Source: Armillaria gallica (Eukaryota; Basidiomycota; Agaricomycetes; Agaricales; Physalacriaceae). From it: a stretch of DNA of 64,000 nucleotides. The DNA lies in assembly GCA_037576215.1 (NCBI GenBank), contig JBANDB010000007.1, forward strand, positions 4,185,001 to 4,249,000, in the 5' to 3' direction. The position numbers were made by a program, and so were the translations under genes. The notes below the pieces were generated by a model. The model was not told the origin of the DNA. It saw only the letters and a list, made by a program, of their open reading frames with translations, and did not search any database. Shown here one piece after another: positions 32,557 through 43,633 of this stretch (the stretch's first letter is position 1; every line of letters begins with the position of its first letter).

Positions 32557-35500
32557 ATGGCTGGTCCCACACGGTCTCAAAAGCGTTCAAAAGGAATATC
32601 TCTCAATCTTTATGATTCTTCAGGCAATACTAAGCAGCTTAATCTCTCAAATGCGCGAATTAGAAAAGTCAAAAACTCTAATGCACTGGAGCGTATTTCA
32701 ATTCAAAAGAGTGAGCTATTTCTAATAATCTATATAAGTATTTACACTGACACAACTTGTAGCCTTGACTCCTGAGCAGCTGGCTGAGCTTCAAAATCAA
32801 CGTGATGCCTTTGTTGATGTTGAAGGCTACACAGATGATGGTGCCGATGCCGCTGATTGGATTGATCTTGATGCTGTTGTCGATGGTCACATGGACCTCC
32901 CAATTAGTCATGCAGGAGGAGAGTTCTCTGACATGGTGAATTGTGTTAAAGAGGAGAAACGGTACGTTCAGCTTCAGTGATAATGTATTTTTAACTAAAT
33001 GACCTTACAGAAAACATCATGATAATCGTCATCGTGCAAACAGAACAGAAAACCGAAACTCAGCTTTTCAAGACAGCATCGAATACTGTGTTGATGCTTA
33101 TCTATCATGGAGTTATGAACAGAGTAAAGGCTCATCCAAACCGGACAACAAAGCAGAATATGATGGATCACTAAATGTTTGAGTAGTTGACCTAGCTTGT
33201 AAGAATTTATAGATTTTTACATCTTAGATTTGTGCTCAATTTTTTAATCTAGATTCCAAGTTGGAGACTCTATTCACAAAGTCTTCTGAGCATAGCTTGG
33301 CCTCGTCAATTGTATGGCAAGGAATGCTACCTTGTGCTCCATTCCGACCAACAGTTGTAATCACTGTTCGCTCCATGGAGATGTTTCATGCCTGCAAGCT
33401 TCGCTGCCCCCAATTGTCTGTCCAGTCTTTTACCCATGCTCTCTGTGACTTGCACCATGTTCGATGTTGAACGTACTTGCAAGAACAGTTTCGCATCTGT
33501 TATGATCTATATTGCGAGATTCTCAACAGGGTTGAAGGACGGCTTATGAAGGCATTGCAACGAGAGGATCCTGACTGGTGTTTGCATAATTGCTGCCCTA
33601 GTTGCACATACAATCTCAAAGATGAGCCAAAGTTACGATTTTCGAAGTTATTTACCATGGATGGAAATGACTCTATGAAGAGATTGGATGTGCAGGGAAT
33701 GAAGATACCAGAGGACGATGAAGGAGCAGAGGTAGCTGACTTGAAGATGAAGTGCCGAACAAAAGAAGATACACGACTTTGTAATGGGAGCTACTTTTTA
33801 TCCCGCTCAGAGGCCGACAAATTTTCAAAGGAGGCTATCAGAGAAATGCTGGTTACGGATCCTGATGAGGCAGATGAAAATGATCCCAGTCCCTGCTCTG
33901 ATAGATGGAGAAATATGGTGAATGACCAGACATCAAGAATGTGGGGCATATATGATGAGACTGGAATTTTTGTATCTCTCTGTCGTCATGGCTTTGTTCT
34001 CATGGCAGCAGATATGGTAAGAAGTGGAGAACTGTGAGTTATTCTTATCTTGATTCTGATAAAGCTGATATAATTCCAGAGCAAAGTATCCTATTGCAAT
34101 TGTTGATAAGCTATTGGATGTGTTTGGAGAGGATTTAGGTGTTGGGTATGATGTTGGCTGTAAGTTTGGCACCACCCTCAACAATTCACCTGTTGGGCAA
34201 AAGGCGAGAGAACTGCACTACACGTCATTGGTTGGTCTCTTCCATGGACATGCTCATTCAAGGCTTTGCCAGCTTTGTAACCTTGGAACCTATGTTGGGG
34301 GAATGGGTCTGGAGGATCTGGAGACTTGCGAACATTGGTTTTCAAAGAGTAATTCTCTTGCAGCATTAACACGGCATATGAGTCCTTATCACTGACGACT
34401 TGCCATAATTGCTTATATGCATCATGTTGATTGGAATGATGCCTATGAAAACCTTAGTAAGGCACTGTGTAGTCTCTTCACTGTCCTCTGATAACTTACA
34501 TTTCATTTTCAGGCAAATTTCTATGCAACAATTATCTCCAAGCTGTCAATACTATCCGTGAAATGCCTACACTCCTTCATTCTATGAAATCACTAGGAGT
34601 TGATTCTGAATGCCGCTTCAAAGAGTGGCTGGAAGAAGAGAGAGAATACTTGGATGGTCTTAAAAAAGAACCAGAAACAGAAACTTTGGATATGGAATAT
34701 TACACTGAGCTTGTACAGCTCTACAGCTTGGAGTATGTCATCCAGAATGCTTCAGATAAATTTGTCTGACTTCTATACAGGGCAGAATGGGAATCTGTGC
34801 AAATGAAATTCACTAATTATACGCAGGCAGATTATTCAGGGTCCAAAGATATGACGTCAAAGAGGGAGACAGCCCAAAGGCATCTTCTAGAAAATCTGCG
34901 GGAGCAACGTAAATCCGTTCAAGCTCTGGAAATGTGGCTTGGTATTATGGGGGAGCAAAATAGATGGAGGCCAGAGTTAGAAAACTGGATTGCAGCACAG
35001 TCTCTAGTGCAAACACGAACATACCAAAGATGCCTGGATACACTGGAGAGGCTTGTTGTTGCTCGGATTTTTGAACTCACCAAAATGAACAGATCTGGTA
35101 CAGGTAAGTCATCATTTGTTTATAAAATAAAACTCAATGTTCAAGTCACTTTTTAGGCTATAAGCAAAGAAAGCATATTGGAAAGGCACTTCAAACCCAA
35201 ACCCAAGCAATTCGCAATGCTTTGGACCAATACAATAATGCAGCAAGTGCTCTTAACCCACCTCGAGAGACATTAAAGTGGGACCAAGTTGTGGAGTATG
35301 CATTTCTCCGTAACTTTGATCTTCTTAAACATGCTAGAGATGACAAGAGCTCTCATCCATGGGCAGAACCTAGTGGACGTGCAGCTATGGACTGTTACTT
35401 CAAAATACAGCGAGCACATGAGGAGATACAGTGACTTGATCTGGAGATACCTCGATTCCTAACTCATATGCGTGATGAAGAAAACTATCTACTCCACCAT

Positions 35501-35829
35501 GAGGAGGTGGTGGAGAAGACTGATCCCAGCCTTGCATACCAAATCTATCAATATCACCTTCAGAGGAGTTGATTCCATGACTTACACCTGCAACGCTTCC
35601 ATGGCCTGCATTTAGTTCTTGCAAAGATGGGATATACAAAGAGTTTTTCTGTTGGAGAGGCAGAAACCTGTGTGGGTATGGTGCTAGACCTACCTTCTGT
35701 CAACTCTGAAGCACAGGATGAAGACTATGTTCCCATTGATCCAAATGTAGAGGGTAATGACAGCGACAATGAGGAGGATGAGATGGAAATACAAGAGGAA
35801 GTTGCAAGTATATTTGCAGCTATATCATA
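32557..35829 (+). pseudogene. KDZ transposase, six in-frame TGA codons
   Basis: ATG at 32557 (MAGPTRSQKRSKG). Exons give the standard agaricomycete KDZ order: FRPTVVITVRSMEMFHACKL and RCPQLSVQSFTHALCDLH (33340-33460); LHNCCPSCTYNLKDEPKL (Cys cluster) and FTMDGNDSMKRLDV (about 33580-33700); MWGIYDETGIFVSLCRHGF, then DMVRSGEL, KYPIAIVDKLLDVFGEDLG and VGYDVGCKFGTTL (33940-34180); LVGLFHGHAHSRLCQL and GLEDLETCEHWFSKSNSLAA (34230-34365). The C-terminal part has HIGKALQTQTQAIRNALDQY and WAEPSGRAAMDCYFKIQRAH. TGA codons at 33180, 33468, 34393, 34767, 35432 and 35570 fall mostly where relatives have Arg. An acidic tail ends at TAA 35827-35829, 37 bp before the right terminal repeat. Confidence 0.92.
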
Positions 35830-35866
35830 ATAAGATACATTTCATTTTTTGCTAATTTTTTTGGGA

Positions 35867-36359
35867 TTTTATTTGAGAAGAATTTGAGAGAATAAGACTT
35901 GATAGCGAGGAGGGGAGCAGGCGGGACAGTAATGATGCCATCACCGGCTATACAACCATTATAACCGACGATGAAATCTAAGAAAGTGATAATGATGCCA
36001 TTACCGGTTAGGCAAACATTATATAACCGGTGATGAAGTCATAGGAAAGTCACCCGTGGTTCCAGATGACTGGCACGGAATATTCCGAAGTTAATACCCC
36101 TGGCCGAGGAGCGCACAGGCATCGGGACACCGACATTTGATGGGCGGGATCCTGACAGCTGGCGGTATAGTGACCATGCGCCCATAGTGCTCTCTGGTAC
36201 CAAAAATAGCATTGATATTAACAATATTCATGAAAAAGTTCTCGCTTTATTGGAGTATTATTGGAGTACCGTGGTATAGCCTACATCAATTGTAATAACA
36301 TACGTTACCTGATCACGTCAACAGTTGCTATATTAATGGTTATGTGGGACGATTAGGTG
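35867..36359 (-). repeat. KDZ right terminal inverted repeat
   Basis: Mirror of 17842-18334. Two direct repeats of exactly 60 bp start aatgatgcca at 35931 and 35991; each contains an accgg/ccggt pair. Confidence 0.92.
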
Positions 36360-36825
36360 TTTTCACAGGGAGATGTATCAGCTGATACATACTATTGCTC
36401 CAGTTCATTTACCCTCCGGTCACAGTCAGTAGCCCCGTTTTTATTTTATCCATTTAACCTATTTTCAATCAGACGACAATCCTGGCTTGTTCAGCTTCCT
36501 CGGTAGAAAGGCATTGGTGACTGCTTCTGCCCTTACGTATCCAACACCGAGACGTCCATCGACGACGGTTGTATTCCGCAACTTTCTCCATCCTCCAGCA
36601 ATGGATCATCAGCTACGGACTCGACAGACTCGACGGACTCGACGTCTTCTTCCCATGCTGACGATCTCGACGAAGATGCAAACTTGTCTTCTCTATACCG
36701 TCTGTTCCGGGTGCGTCTTGTCATGCTGTATCTATCATTAGTGCTGAATGTCTTCATCCAGCGCAGGAACCTTGGCATTGTCTCTAAATCCGTCGATAGC
36801 ACTGGTATTTCTTTCACTGACTAGC
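36360..36825 (+). pseudogene. Unknown host gene, 3' part, downstream of the KDZ insertion
   Basis: After the right target copy (36360-36367) the frame of the split host gene continues as REMYQLIHTIAPVHLPSG, then a possible intron (gtcagt...atcag, about 36430-36475). A last exon reads SSSNGSSATDSTDSTDSTSS, an acidic patch, then LYRLFRVRLVMLYLSLVLNV, a hydrophobic helix near the C-terminus, and ends ...GISFTD with TAG at about 36823. Joining the two parts across the transposon is inferred from frame and sense only. The ORF on the other strand (36533-36817) is its shadow. Confidence 0.42.
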
Positions 36826-36954
36826 TTATGTACTATATCTTAAATTTTACTTCCGTGATTAAGATGTACAACCTTGCACTTTACTAGTACACCACCAGCC
36901 TAGTGTCTGTATTCTGTGAGTTTGAAAGAAACATAAACTCAGAGGGATGTACTC

Positions 36955-37975
36955 ACCGTGCTCGCCGGACGTCGATACGTTGTGTCGGTGCAAAATCGTC
37001 GTCCGAGGAGTCTTCGATGATCGTCTCACCATTTTGATTACGAGTCTGCAAGCAAAACGTTAGCAAAAAAAGCAGTTCCTGACGTGGAAGCCACATACTT
37101 TGTGCTCCTCGTGCCATGACCTCGCTCGCCGGACTCGTGCCGGCGCATAGGTCGTCCCAGTGATGAGGACGTTGTTCTTAATTCAGACAGCTGAGCACAA
37201 TTAGCGAGGAAGGCAGTTACGGACATGGCAGCAACGTACCTTGTGCCTGGGTGTCTAGCTCCACACTTCCTAAGGTACTCCCATCTCCTCGCGCGCCGGA
37301 TGTCGATGCGTCGTGGCGGCGCAAAAGTCGTTGTCCGGGAATACGTCTGGTGTGGGATATGTCCTACGAGTTTTGAAGCTGAATGTTGAAACTCAACGCT
37401 GCACTATGTTAATCAGTGAATAAGATAGTTGTTCATGTGGAAAGGACGTACGGTATATTTGCGCTCCACGAAGACACCCTAGCACCTCAACAACATCGCA
37501 CCCTCCCTTGCCGGACGCCGATACGTCATCGCGCCGCAGAGATGTTGACGTGCAAGCACAGGCCTTGAAGTGACGCCCGACACGTGTCGCTACACCCGAA
37601 TGATGAGCAAAAACAACCAGTTATTGACACCGCAAATACATACCTTCAGGTTCCTGCAGACACTACAATCTCAACGGCACCACGTCCTTGCTCTCCGGAC
37701 GTCGATACATAGCGCCGGTGCAAAATACTCCTTCCTTCCACGATGTGTCCGTAGTCATACTCTGACGGAGGACGGTGGATAAGAAGGCCGCCGAAGGAAG
37801 GGAGAGGGCGGTAATCGATGACCGAGGCGGGGGATATCCAAGACCGAGATTGTCGTGGGACATGGAATGGAAAGGAAGCGGAGATGAGAGAGGGTGGTAA
37901 TGGATGCCCGAGGTAGGAACGTCCTCCTCCCTGACGTCAACACCTGGCTCGCCGGAAGACGATACGTCATCTTCA
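36955..37975 (-). repeat. Six repeated exon-like modules encoding FAP..RIDVRRAR-type peptides
   Basis: A core near CTCGCCGGACGTCGATACG, followed by GGCGCAAAA, occurs at about 36961, 37125, 37292, 37508, 37690 and 37949, spaced about 165-255 bp. On the minus strand several units look like exons: the first is flanked by ttgcttgcag and gtgagtac and reads EDSSDDDFAPTQRIDVRRAR; others read TTFAPPRRIDIRRAR, ITGTTYAPARVRRAR and EYFAPALCIDVRRAR. Two units are more diverged. This may be a gene with amplified small exons or a decayed tandem repeat. I know no matching family. Confidence 0.5.
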
Positions 37976-38594
37976 GCCAAAACTTAAATACCCACCTGCC
38001 GACCCCAAAAGTCCTCGGTAGTCAGCCAACTCAGCCTTGTCCCCTGTCCCGTGCTATCCTCCTTCCAAGCCTGTTGACTGATTCTAGATGTATGGAACTC
38101 ATCGCAATTTTTTGGAAAGGAATGGCGTCGACCGTGTGTAGTAATGGTCAGTGCGGTGTGGTGGTAGTCGGCAGGCGGGGATGTGATGGATGGAGAAAAG
38201 GAGGTCACCGTTGGATGTCCGCGCACTCGACACGGATGACATCCCATTGGCAGGTGATTCGTCCGCGTGCATCCTCTGCGGACGTCGTGTCCTGTCCCGC
38301 TGTGCGCGTTGCTCATCGTTATCCAAAAAGTTGTCCTAAGAGGGAGATATCACTCGCCGCGGGGCCTCGACCTCTGAAAAATGGCCTTGCGAATGGGATG
38401 AATCTTGATGTATAGAGAACGGCTGAAAATAGGATAAAATCAGTCAAAAATAAGCGGAAGACAGAAAGATAAAGCTTACCAAGCGCAGTGAGAAAAATCA
38501 AAAACCCATATAAAGTCTCTCTGATGATTGGAGTCGTAGTAGCTGCCCGTTATCGGTGAAAGGGATCACATAGAATTCGACCGGTGTGAGCCCT
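37976..38594. other. No gene recognised
   Basis: A 173-residue plus-strand frame (37894-38415) overlaps the repeated modules and has no motif; minus-strand frames here are its shadows. Confidence 0.3.
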
Positions 38595-39300
38595 ACGATA
38601 GAAACGAGTCGCGGGGAACTACCGAGGATGAGGGCTTGCTCGTAGTCAGTGTTCCCAAAGACCATAACATAAGAAGCCTAAGGCGAAAGACTTCACAAGA
38701 CACGCATTCCCACACTGAGGAGGACGTGTGTTGCGATCTCTCCCACAGGGAATTGAACCCAGCGACGAGGCCGCTTCTTCAATGTGCCATCGGAGGGTTA
38801 ATGGCGGTCCTACAATGGACTATATCACAGTCGACCTTTTATGCATGTAAAAACAACGTCGAAGAAGAGAGAACGGGCCGTAAAAAAAAGGGGATGAAAG
38901 ATTGGGATCTCGGGAAGAATGTACAGGATCGAAGCTAAATAAAAAACATGGTACAATGAGCTAGCTGGTTGTGATTCGAAAACCGAAACCTACTCATTCA
39001 GGATTACATGGAGATATCTCTCGGGAAATGAGACCAAGGCCCGGGATCCTAATTTCTTCCCCTAGGTTTGGGGAGTCGCAAGTGATTTGACAATTAAGAT
39101 TGGACATCATGCATAAATCCAAAAGTTGGAGCAAAAACGATCTCCACGACTGAAAAGGAAACGAGTGCGCAACGCACGAACAATGAGAAAGGAGGGCGCG
39201 CGCGGCGATCCCTCTTGCAGGGACTCGAGCCCGCTGGCAACCTACGAAGCGACTGCTATGCGTCATCGATAGGCCGACAGAGAGCTAACAGGATTAGACC
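38595..39300 (-). repeat. SINE-composite repeat, copy 2 (two tRNA-like heads)
   Basis: Collinear with 8780-9530. tRNA-like heads on the minus strand at about 38733-38800 (degenerate) and 39205-39290 (T-arm with GGGCTCGAGTCCC, followed by gatcgccgcgcgcgccctcc). It ends about 75 bp before the giant inverted repeat begins. Confidence 0.62.
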
Positions 39301-39373
39301 TCATTGGTATTCACCTATTGTCGGCTATGTAAACGGCTATCCAAGCAAATTCATGGATGGCCCAGGCTGTGCA

Positions 39374-41338
39374 ATTAAGTACGTTTATTCGACCAATTTT
39401 ACAAAAATAATGTAAATCAATTAAATCCGGCAGCTCACTCGTGCCACCACCTCGTTCCGACCTCGACCGGGGCTGCCGCCTCCCATCCCAAAGGCTGGCC
39501 CTCGACGAGGGTGGCAAACGAGACCCTGACTAGCCCTTTTAAGCTAGGTATTCCCATCTGGGATCGTCTCTGAACGCCCCCGCCACTTATCAAGCACTTA
39601 GCTCGTTGACACGAACCGGAAAAGACACTCCCATCCATAGTTCAGCCTGTCCAACGGTCTTGCGTTGCTTCCAACCCTCCTAGGTTTTCCTCTTCCTTAC
39701 TCATCTACCTTTCTGGCTCAAGATGCATCCCCCAAGGTGAAGAAGACGATTTAGAGAGAGAGAGAGAGAGAGATCGAAATGCGAGCATGCCTTGGCTGTG
39801 CAATATCAGTGCATTATCCTGTGTCTCCGAGTTCCAGACTTCTGACTTATCAACGGCTAGGTTAGCGATTGATTACTTTCCCTTCCTGAACATGTTTGAT
39901 CCAAGAAGACAAACTGTCGCCTTGGTCAATATCTATTGGATGAACCAAGTGATTGGCATAGAGGAACAGCTCAGGTGTCCCACATGTTCAACTGACTTTG
40001 CTTCATACTTATTCCAGTCTAGGTCTACTGGCTGCAATACCAAATTCTGTAAATGCTGGAATACGCTCTGTCGTTACCCGCTGCAACTTGCCTGTTTGCT
40101 CACAGCCGACTTGGACACAGCCGCCTGTTATTCGATGCGCGTGCAGAGGATCAACCGAGAGATTACCAACAGCTGGGGAAAGATTCGGGTATTGTGATGA
40201 ATTTGTTGCCAGGCGTGTGAACTTTGGGAGAGCAGTCCGACAAGTCAACATAAGGGGATAGGAAATATAAGACGATGTTATATTTTGGCTGTAGTATTTT
40301 GTGTGGCATGACTCTAGAGTAGAGATCATGCTTAACTATGCAGATAATGTATGCAGGGAGCTCGGAGTGAAAATAAAGGCATTAAACACTACAGAAATTT
40401 ATCATTTTGGGAAAGCTGGTTCCATTTCATCACAGATTTATTTAATAGCCTCAAGGGATCTGGAAGGCCTTGCCAATGCAGCCTACGGCGCTACGCACTT
40501 GGGTCGTCGACCTGGATTGATCTAAGCAAAGGTGCACTCACCGTGTTGAGGCCTTGAGGCCTGAAATGGTGTAGACCATTTGAGTTTGAGCCTTTAGGCT
40601 TTAAGGCCAGAGAGTAAATTGCTGCCCACGTGGGCATAAATTGAGCCTTAAATCATGTAAATTGCTCAAAAATAAGTGTTTAAGCCACTTATCTCAGCTT
40701 AACTGGCAGAAATTTTGTGTTGCTTCAATATTACTCGCACTCTTCTTCTATAATTCTCATATACATTGTTACTTTCAGTGCCAGTATATATTTTTCATAC
40801 TTCATAAACTATTTTCGAGGACAGGACCTATTATTCTCACTCGGTATGGGCCCAGAAGAGCAAGACGGTGGCAAGTTCAGTGTTCTGTGACGCGATGCGA
40901 AGCCAGTCATGTGATCTGAACACCGTTGACAAAGACATCGACAACGACTGCCAGCTGCTTTAGTCCAACATGACCGATGCTCCCTTTCTTTCAATATCAA
41001 AATACAGCTATCAGAACCTAGACAGCACCGCTGTTGTATTTTCCACTCACTGCATTGCCGGTCTGCATCCAAGCCCTCAACATTTCAATGTCCACCATCT
41101 GGCTTCCCAAAACCAGCATCATGGCTTTGGCAATTCAGCCACCCTGCTCCAAACGGAATCACCCCTGGGTCCAATGTAGCATGGTGGCTGGTGTGCAAAA
41201 GGTGCATTGTGCAATGGGGATGCTATTTCCTCTCCAAAATCCAACTCCAGGGACCTGCACCTCGTGATTATTGCTAGCTGAGACAGAGAACCATAGGAGC
41301 TCTGATTCAAAGTTCCGCCTTCACTATTTATGACCACA
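39374..41338. other. Outer part of the palindrome arm, no recognised gene
   Basis: It holds a GC-rich block (39425-39650), a (GA)n run (39753-39773), a 136-codon ORF at 39787-40197 without known motif (a few Cys pairs) and a cluster of short inverted motifs at about 40540-40640 (aatggtgtagaccatt, gccttgaggc, ggctttaaggcc). The mirror of all this is at 61387-63351. It may be the terminal non-coding part of the repeated unit. Confidence 0.4.
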
Positions 41339-43419
41339 ATGGGCATTCCTTCATTGTGGAAGGTGAGTTTTTAGCTCCCATAGTCTCAATGCACTGGCTA
41401 AGATGGAGGTTATAGATTATTCTTGAAGCAGCTGAGCCCTGCTTGCTCTCAGAACATGCCATTACTGCAGGTGTACAGCAAACAGATGGATGCATGCTGA
41501 AGATTGGAATTGATACAAGGTAGAGCCATATTTTTCATCTTATCTGGTATCTGATGGGGGTCGACAGTATTTGGATTGTCCAATGCGAAGCCCTCTTTTG
41601 GGGCCCTCAACAAGCTCAAGTGGGTGAAAATCCAGAGCTTCGCACACTCCTATTTCACTTGGCACATCTTCTCCAATGCACCTTCATCCCCATCTTTGTC
41701 TTCGATGGCCCTTTATGCCCTGCCATGAAGCGAGGAAAGAAGGTTAGCATGAAGGCCCAATGGCTTGAGTGCCATTTCAAGAACATGGTTCTAGCATTCG
41801 GCTTCAACTACCACAATGTGCATGTGTCTCTTTGCATTTGTCCTCATCGCTCACAGAATACATATAGGCACCTGGTGAGGCTGAGGCAGAACTGGCCCAG
41901 ATGAATCAAGTTGGGGTTATTGATGTAATCATGACTGAAGACAGCAATGTCTTTGTATTTGGTGCTAAAGCTGTCTTATGCCGGTACATTTTGCTCTGTG
42001 CATCTTACTCTCAGAATTAACCTCTCTATCACAGACCACCACCTTTAAAAGGAGCTAATGGCCGAAAGATGAAGGCCAATCCTGACCTGTACCATCTCTT
42101 TTTGGCTGAACGCATAAGTGGCTTGGATAGTGTTCAAGTGGCGGAGGGTGGTTTCTTTCTACTAGCTATTCTGCTTGGTGGTGATTATGCTAGCGGGCTA
42201 TGAGGATGTGGACCAACAACTGCCTGCATGCTATGTCAAACTGATCTGGGTGACTCCTTGCTTGCAGCTGTGAGGACTATGGTTGACACCGCATTGGATG
42301 ATTTCCTTGTTATGTGGCGAGTTAGACTTCAATCCAAATTACTTCAACCTACAGTTGCTGGTGCATCAAGGCACCCTGCATTAGCGAACAAGATACTGGC
42401 AGATTTTCTGAGTGTCGAAGTTCTGAAATATTATGCTTTACCAGAAACATCTTGGTTGATTGGACAGACCCCTTGTGATGCAACAGTATGGGAGCCTCCA
42501 CTGCCTGATATCTCTTGCATTGTGGCCTTTTGTGATAGCTTCTTTCACTGGGACTCAGATGTATGGCTCAGCTGCTTTCGGAAGCAGATATGGCCAGGCA
42601 TCATTGTACAAAGTCTGTATCAGGTACTTGTGTTGTTCTATTAGTCAGTTCAGAGATTTAAGATCTATTTAGCTTGGAAGGCCTCTTTCTGTGAAGCCAG
42701 GTCCTAACCTTCATAATGTATCAGATGGCTCACTTGCTAATTCTTCGATTCAATCTATCAAGAAATGCTCAGTATCTTCGCCAAGCTACACAGTCCAAAT
42801 TCAGACATGCATTCTGGATGATCAAGCAACACCAGATGACCCCAAATCAACTTCATGAGACCACAAAATGAGCATTAAGATTCCTGCAATTGTCCTCTAT
42901 GAAGCACTTCCCCTCATGGTTCAGATATTTCATGAGAAGAATCCTAAGGTAATACGTCCAGAGGTCAGGCAACATGTGCATTTAATCATTTCTGCTTTTC
43001 TTGACACGCTGATGCTCTGTCTCTATTGTAGCCTAATGTGCTGTTGAACATGACAAAGCCCAGAAACATTCATGCTGATAATGGCACCCCCATTGTTGGA
43101 AATGATAATACACCTTAGAGCTCGACATCCAAGGAAATTATTGACTTGACAATAGACGAGTATGATGTAACTATCAACCCTACTATACGCCTGGAAAAGA
43201 GACTGACAAACTTCGTACTAGAATGACGCCTCTTACCACTGTAATACCATTGCCGATGATGACATGCTTATCGAAATCAGTGACAGCGAGGATTTGGATC
43301 ACCATAACAGCTTGGAGGTTGATGAGGGTAAGATTATTGAGATTGATAGTGATTCAGATCATGATTCAGATGTCGAAGTTGTTGGATTTTCATTGTTCAT
43401 TGATCTATCTGATTTGTAA
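41339..43419 (+). pseudogene. XPG/GEN1-like structure-specific nuclease (PIN fold), left copy
   Basis: XPG-family enzymes cut DNA flaps and junctions. ATG 41339 gives the classic start MGIPSLWK, an intron to 41416, then LEAAEPCLLSEHAI and KIGIDT, an intron, and SIWIVQCEALFWGPQQAQ. TFIPIFVFDG and MKRGKK complete the N region. After an intron the I region reads APGEAEAELAQMNQVGVIDV and TEDSNVFVFGAKAVLCR (41870-41980). The H3TH-type region reads LLGGDYASGL-stop-GCGP: TGA at 42201-42203 stands where relatives commonly have Arg. The C-terminal part ends in acidic, SUMO-interaction-like DLSDL repeats (to 43419). Metal-binding acids of the N and I regions are kept, but the TGA truncates the protein. 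The same TGA is in the other arm (60522-60524), so it predates the duplication. Confidence 0.83.
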
Positions 43420-43633
43420 TTTAGTTTACAATACAACTACCTAAAATCTTCACTAGTCGAGTGCCACATAAGCTGTTTATTATCTCACCAATAATGATTC
43501 GAATAGCGAGATTGAAGTCATTGGATCATCTGTACTATTTATTGACTTAAAACCATTGTTCAAGCTGCAGAGTGGCATCAATCGACATGAGTACGGAGTA
43601 CTCCTATTTCATCTTCTACCCCTTGCTAGCACC

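Larger units (their letters stand above)
17842..36359. mobile_element. KDZ DNA transposon, 18,518 bp, carrying a TET/JBP gene
   Basis: Termini CACCTAATCG... and ...CGATTAGGTG bound the element, with 493-bp terminal inverted repeats and an 8-bp duplication. Cargo in order: a split gene (minus, 18417-19038 and 25878-27208), a viroplasmin-like gene (plus, 27600-29232), a TET/JBP dioxygenase (minus, 29579-32293) and the KDZ transposase (plus, 32557-35829). A Plavaka element is nested at 19039-25877. KDZ elements carrying TET/JBP genes are known from basidiomycetes (Iyer and colleagues, 2014). The transposase has six in-frame TGA codons, so this copy cannot move by itself. Confidence 0.92.

Noticed and set aside
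39753..39773. The (GA)n run as a special regulatory element
   Set aside because: A simple microsatellite, mirrored in the other arm; nothing links it to a start site.
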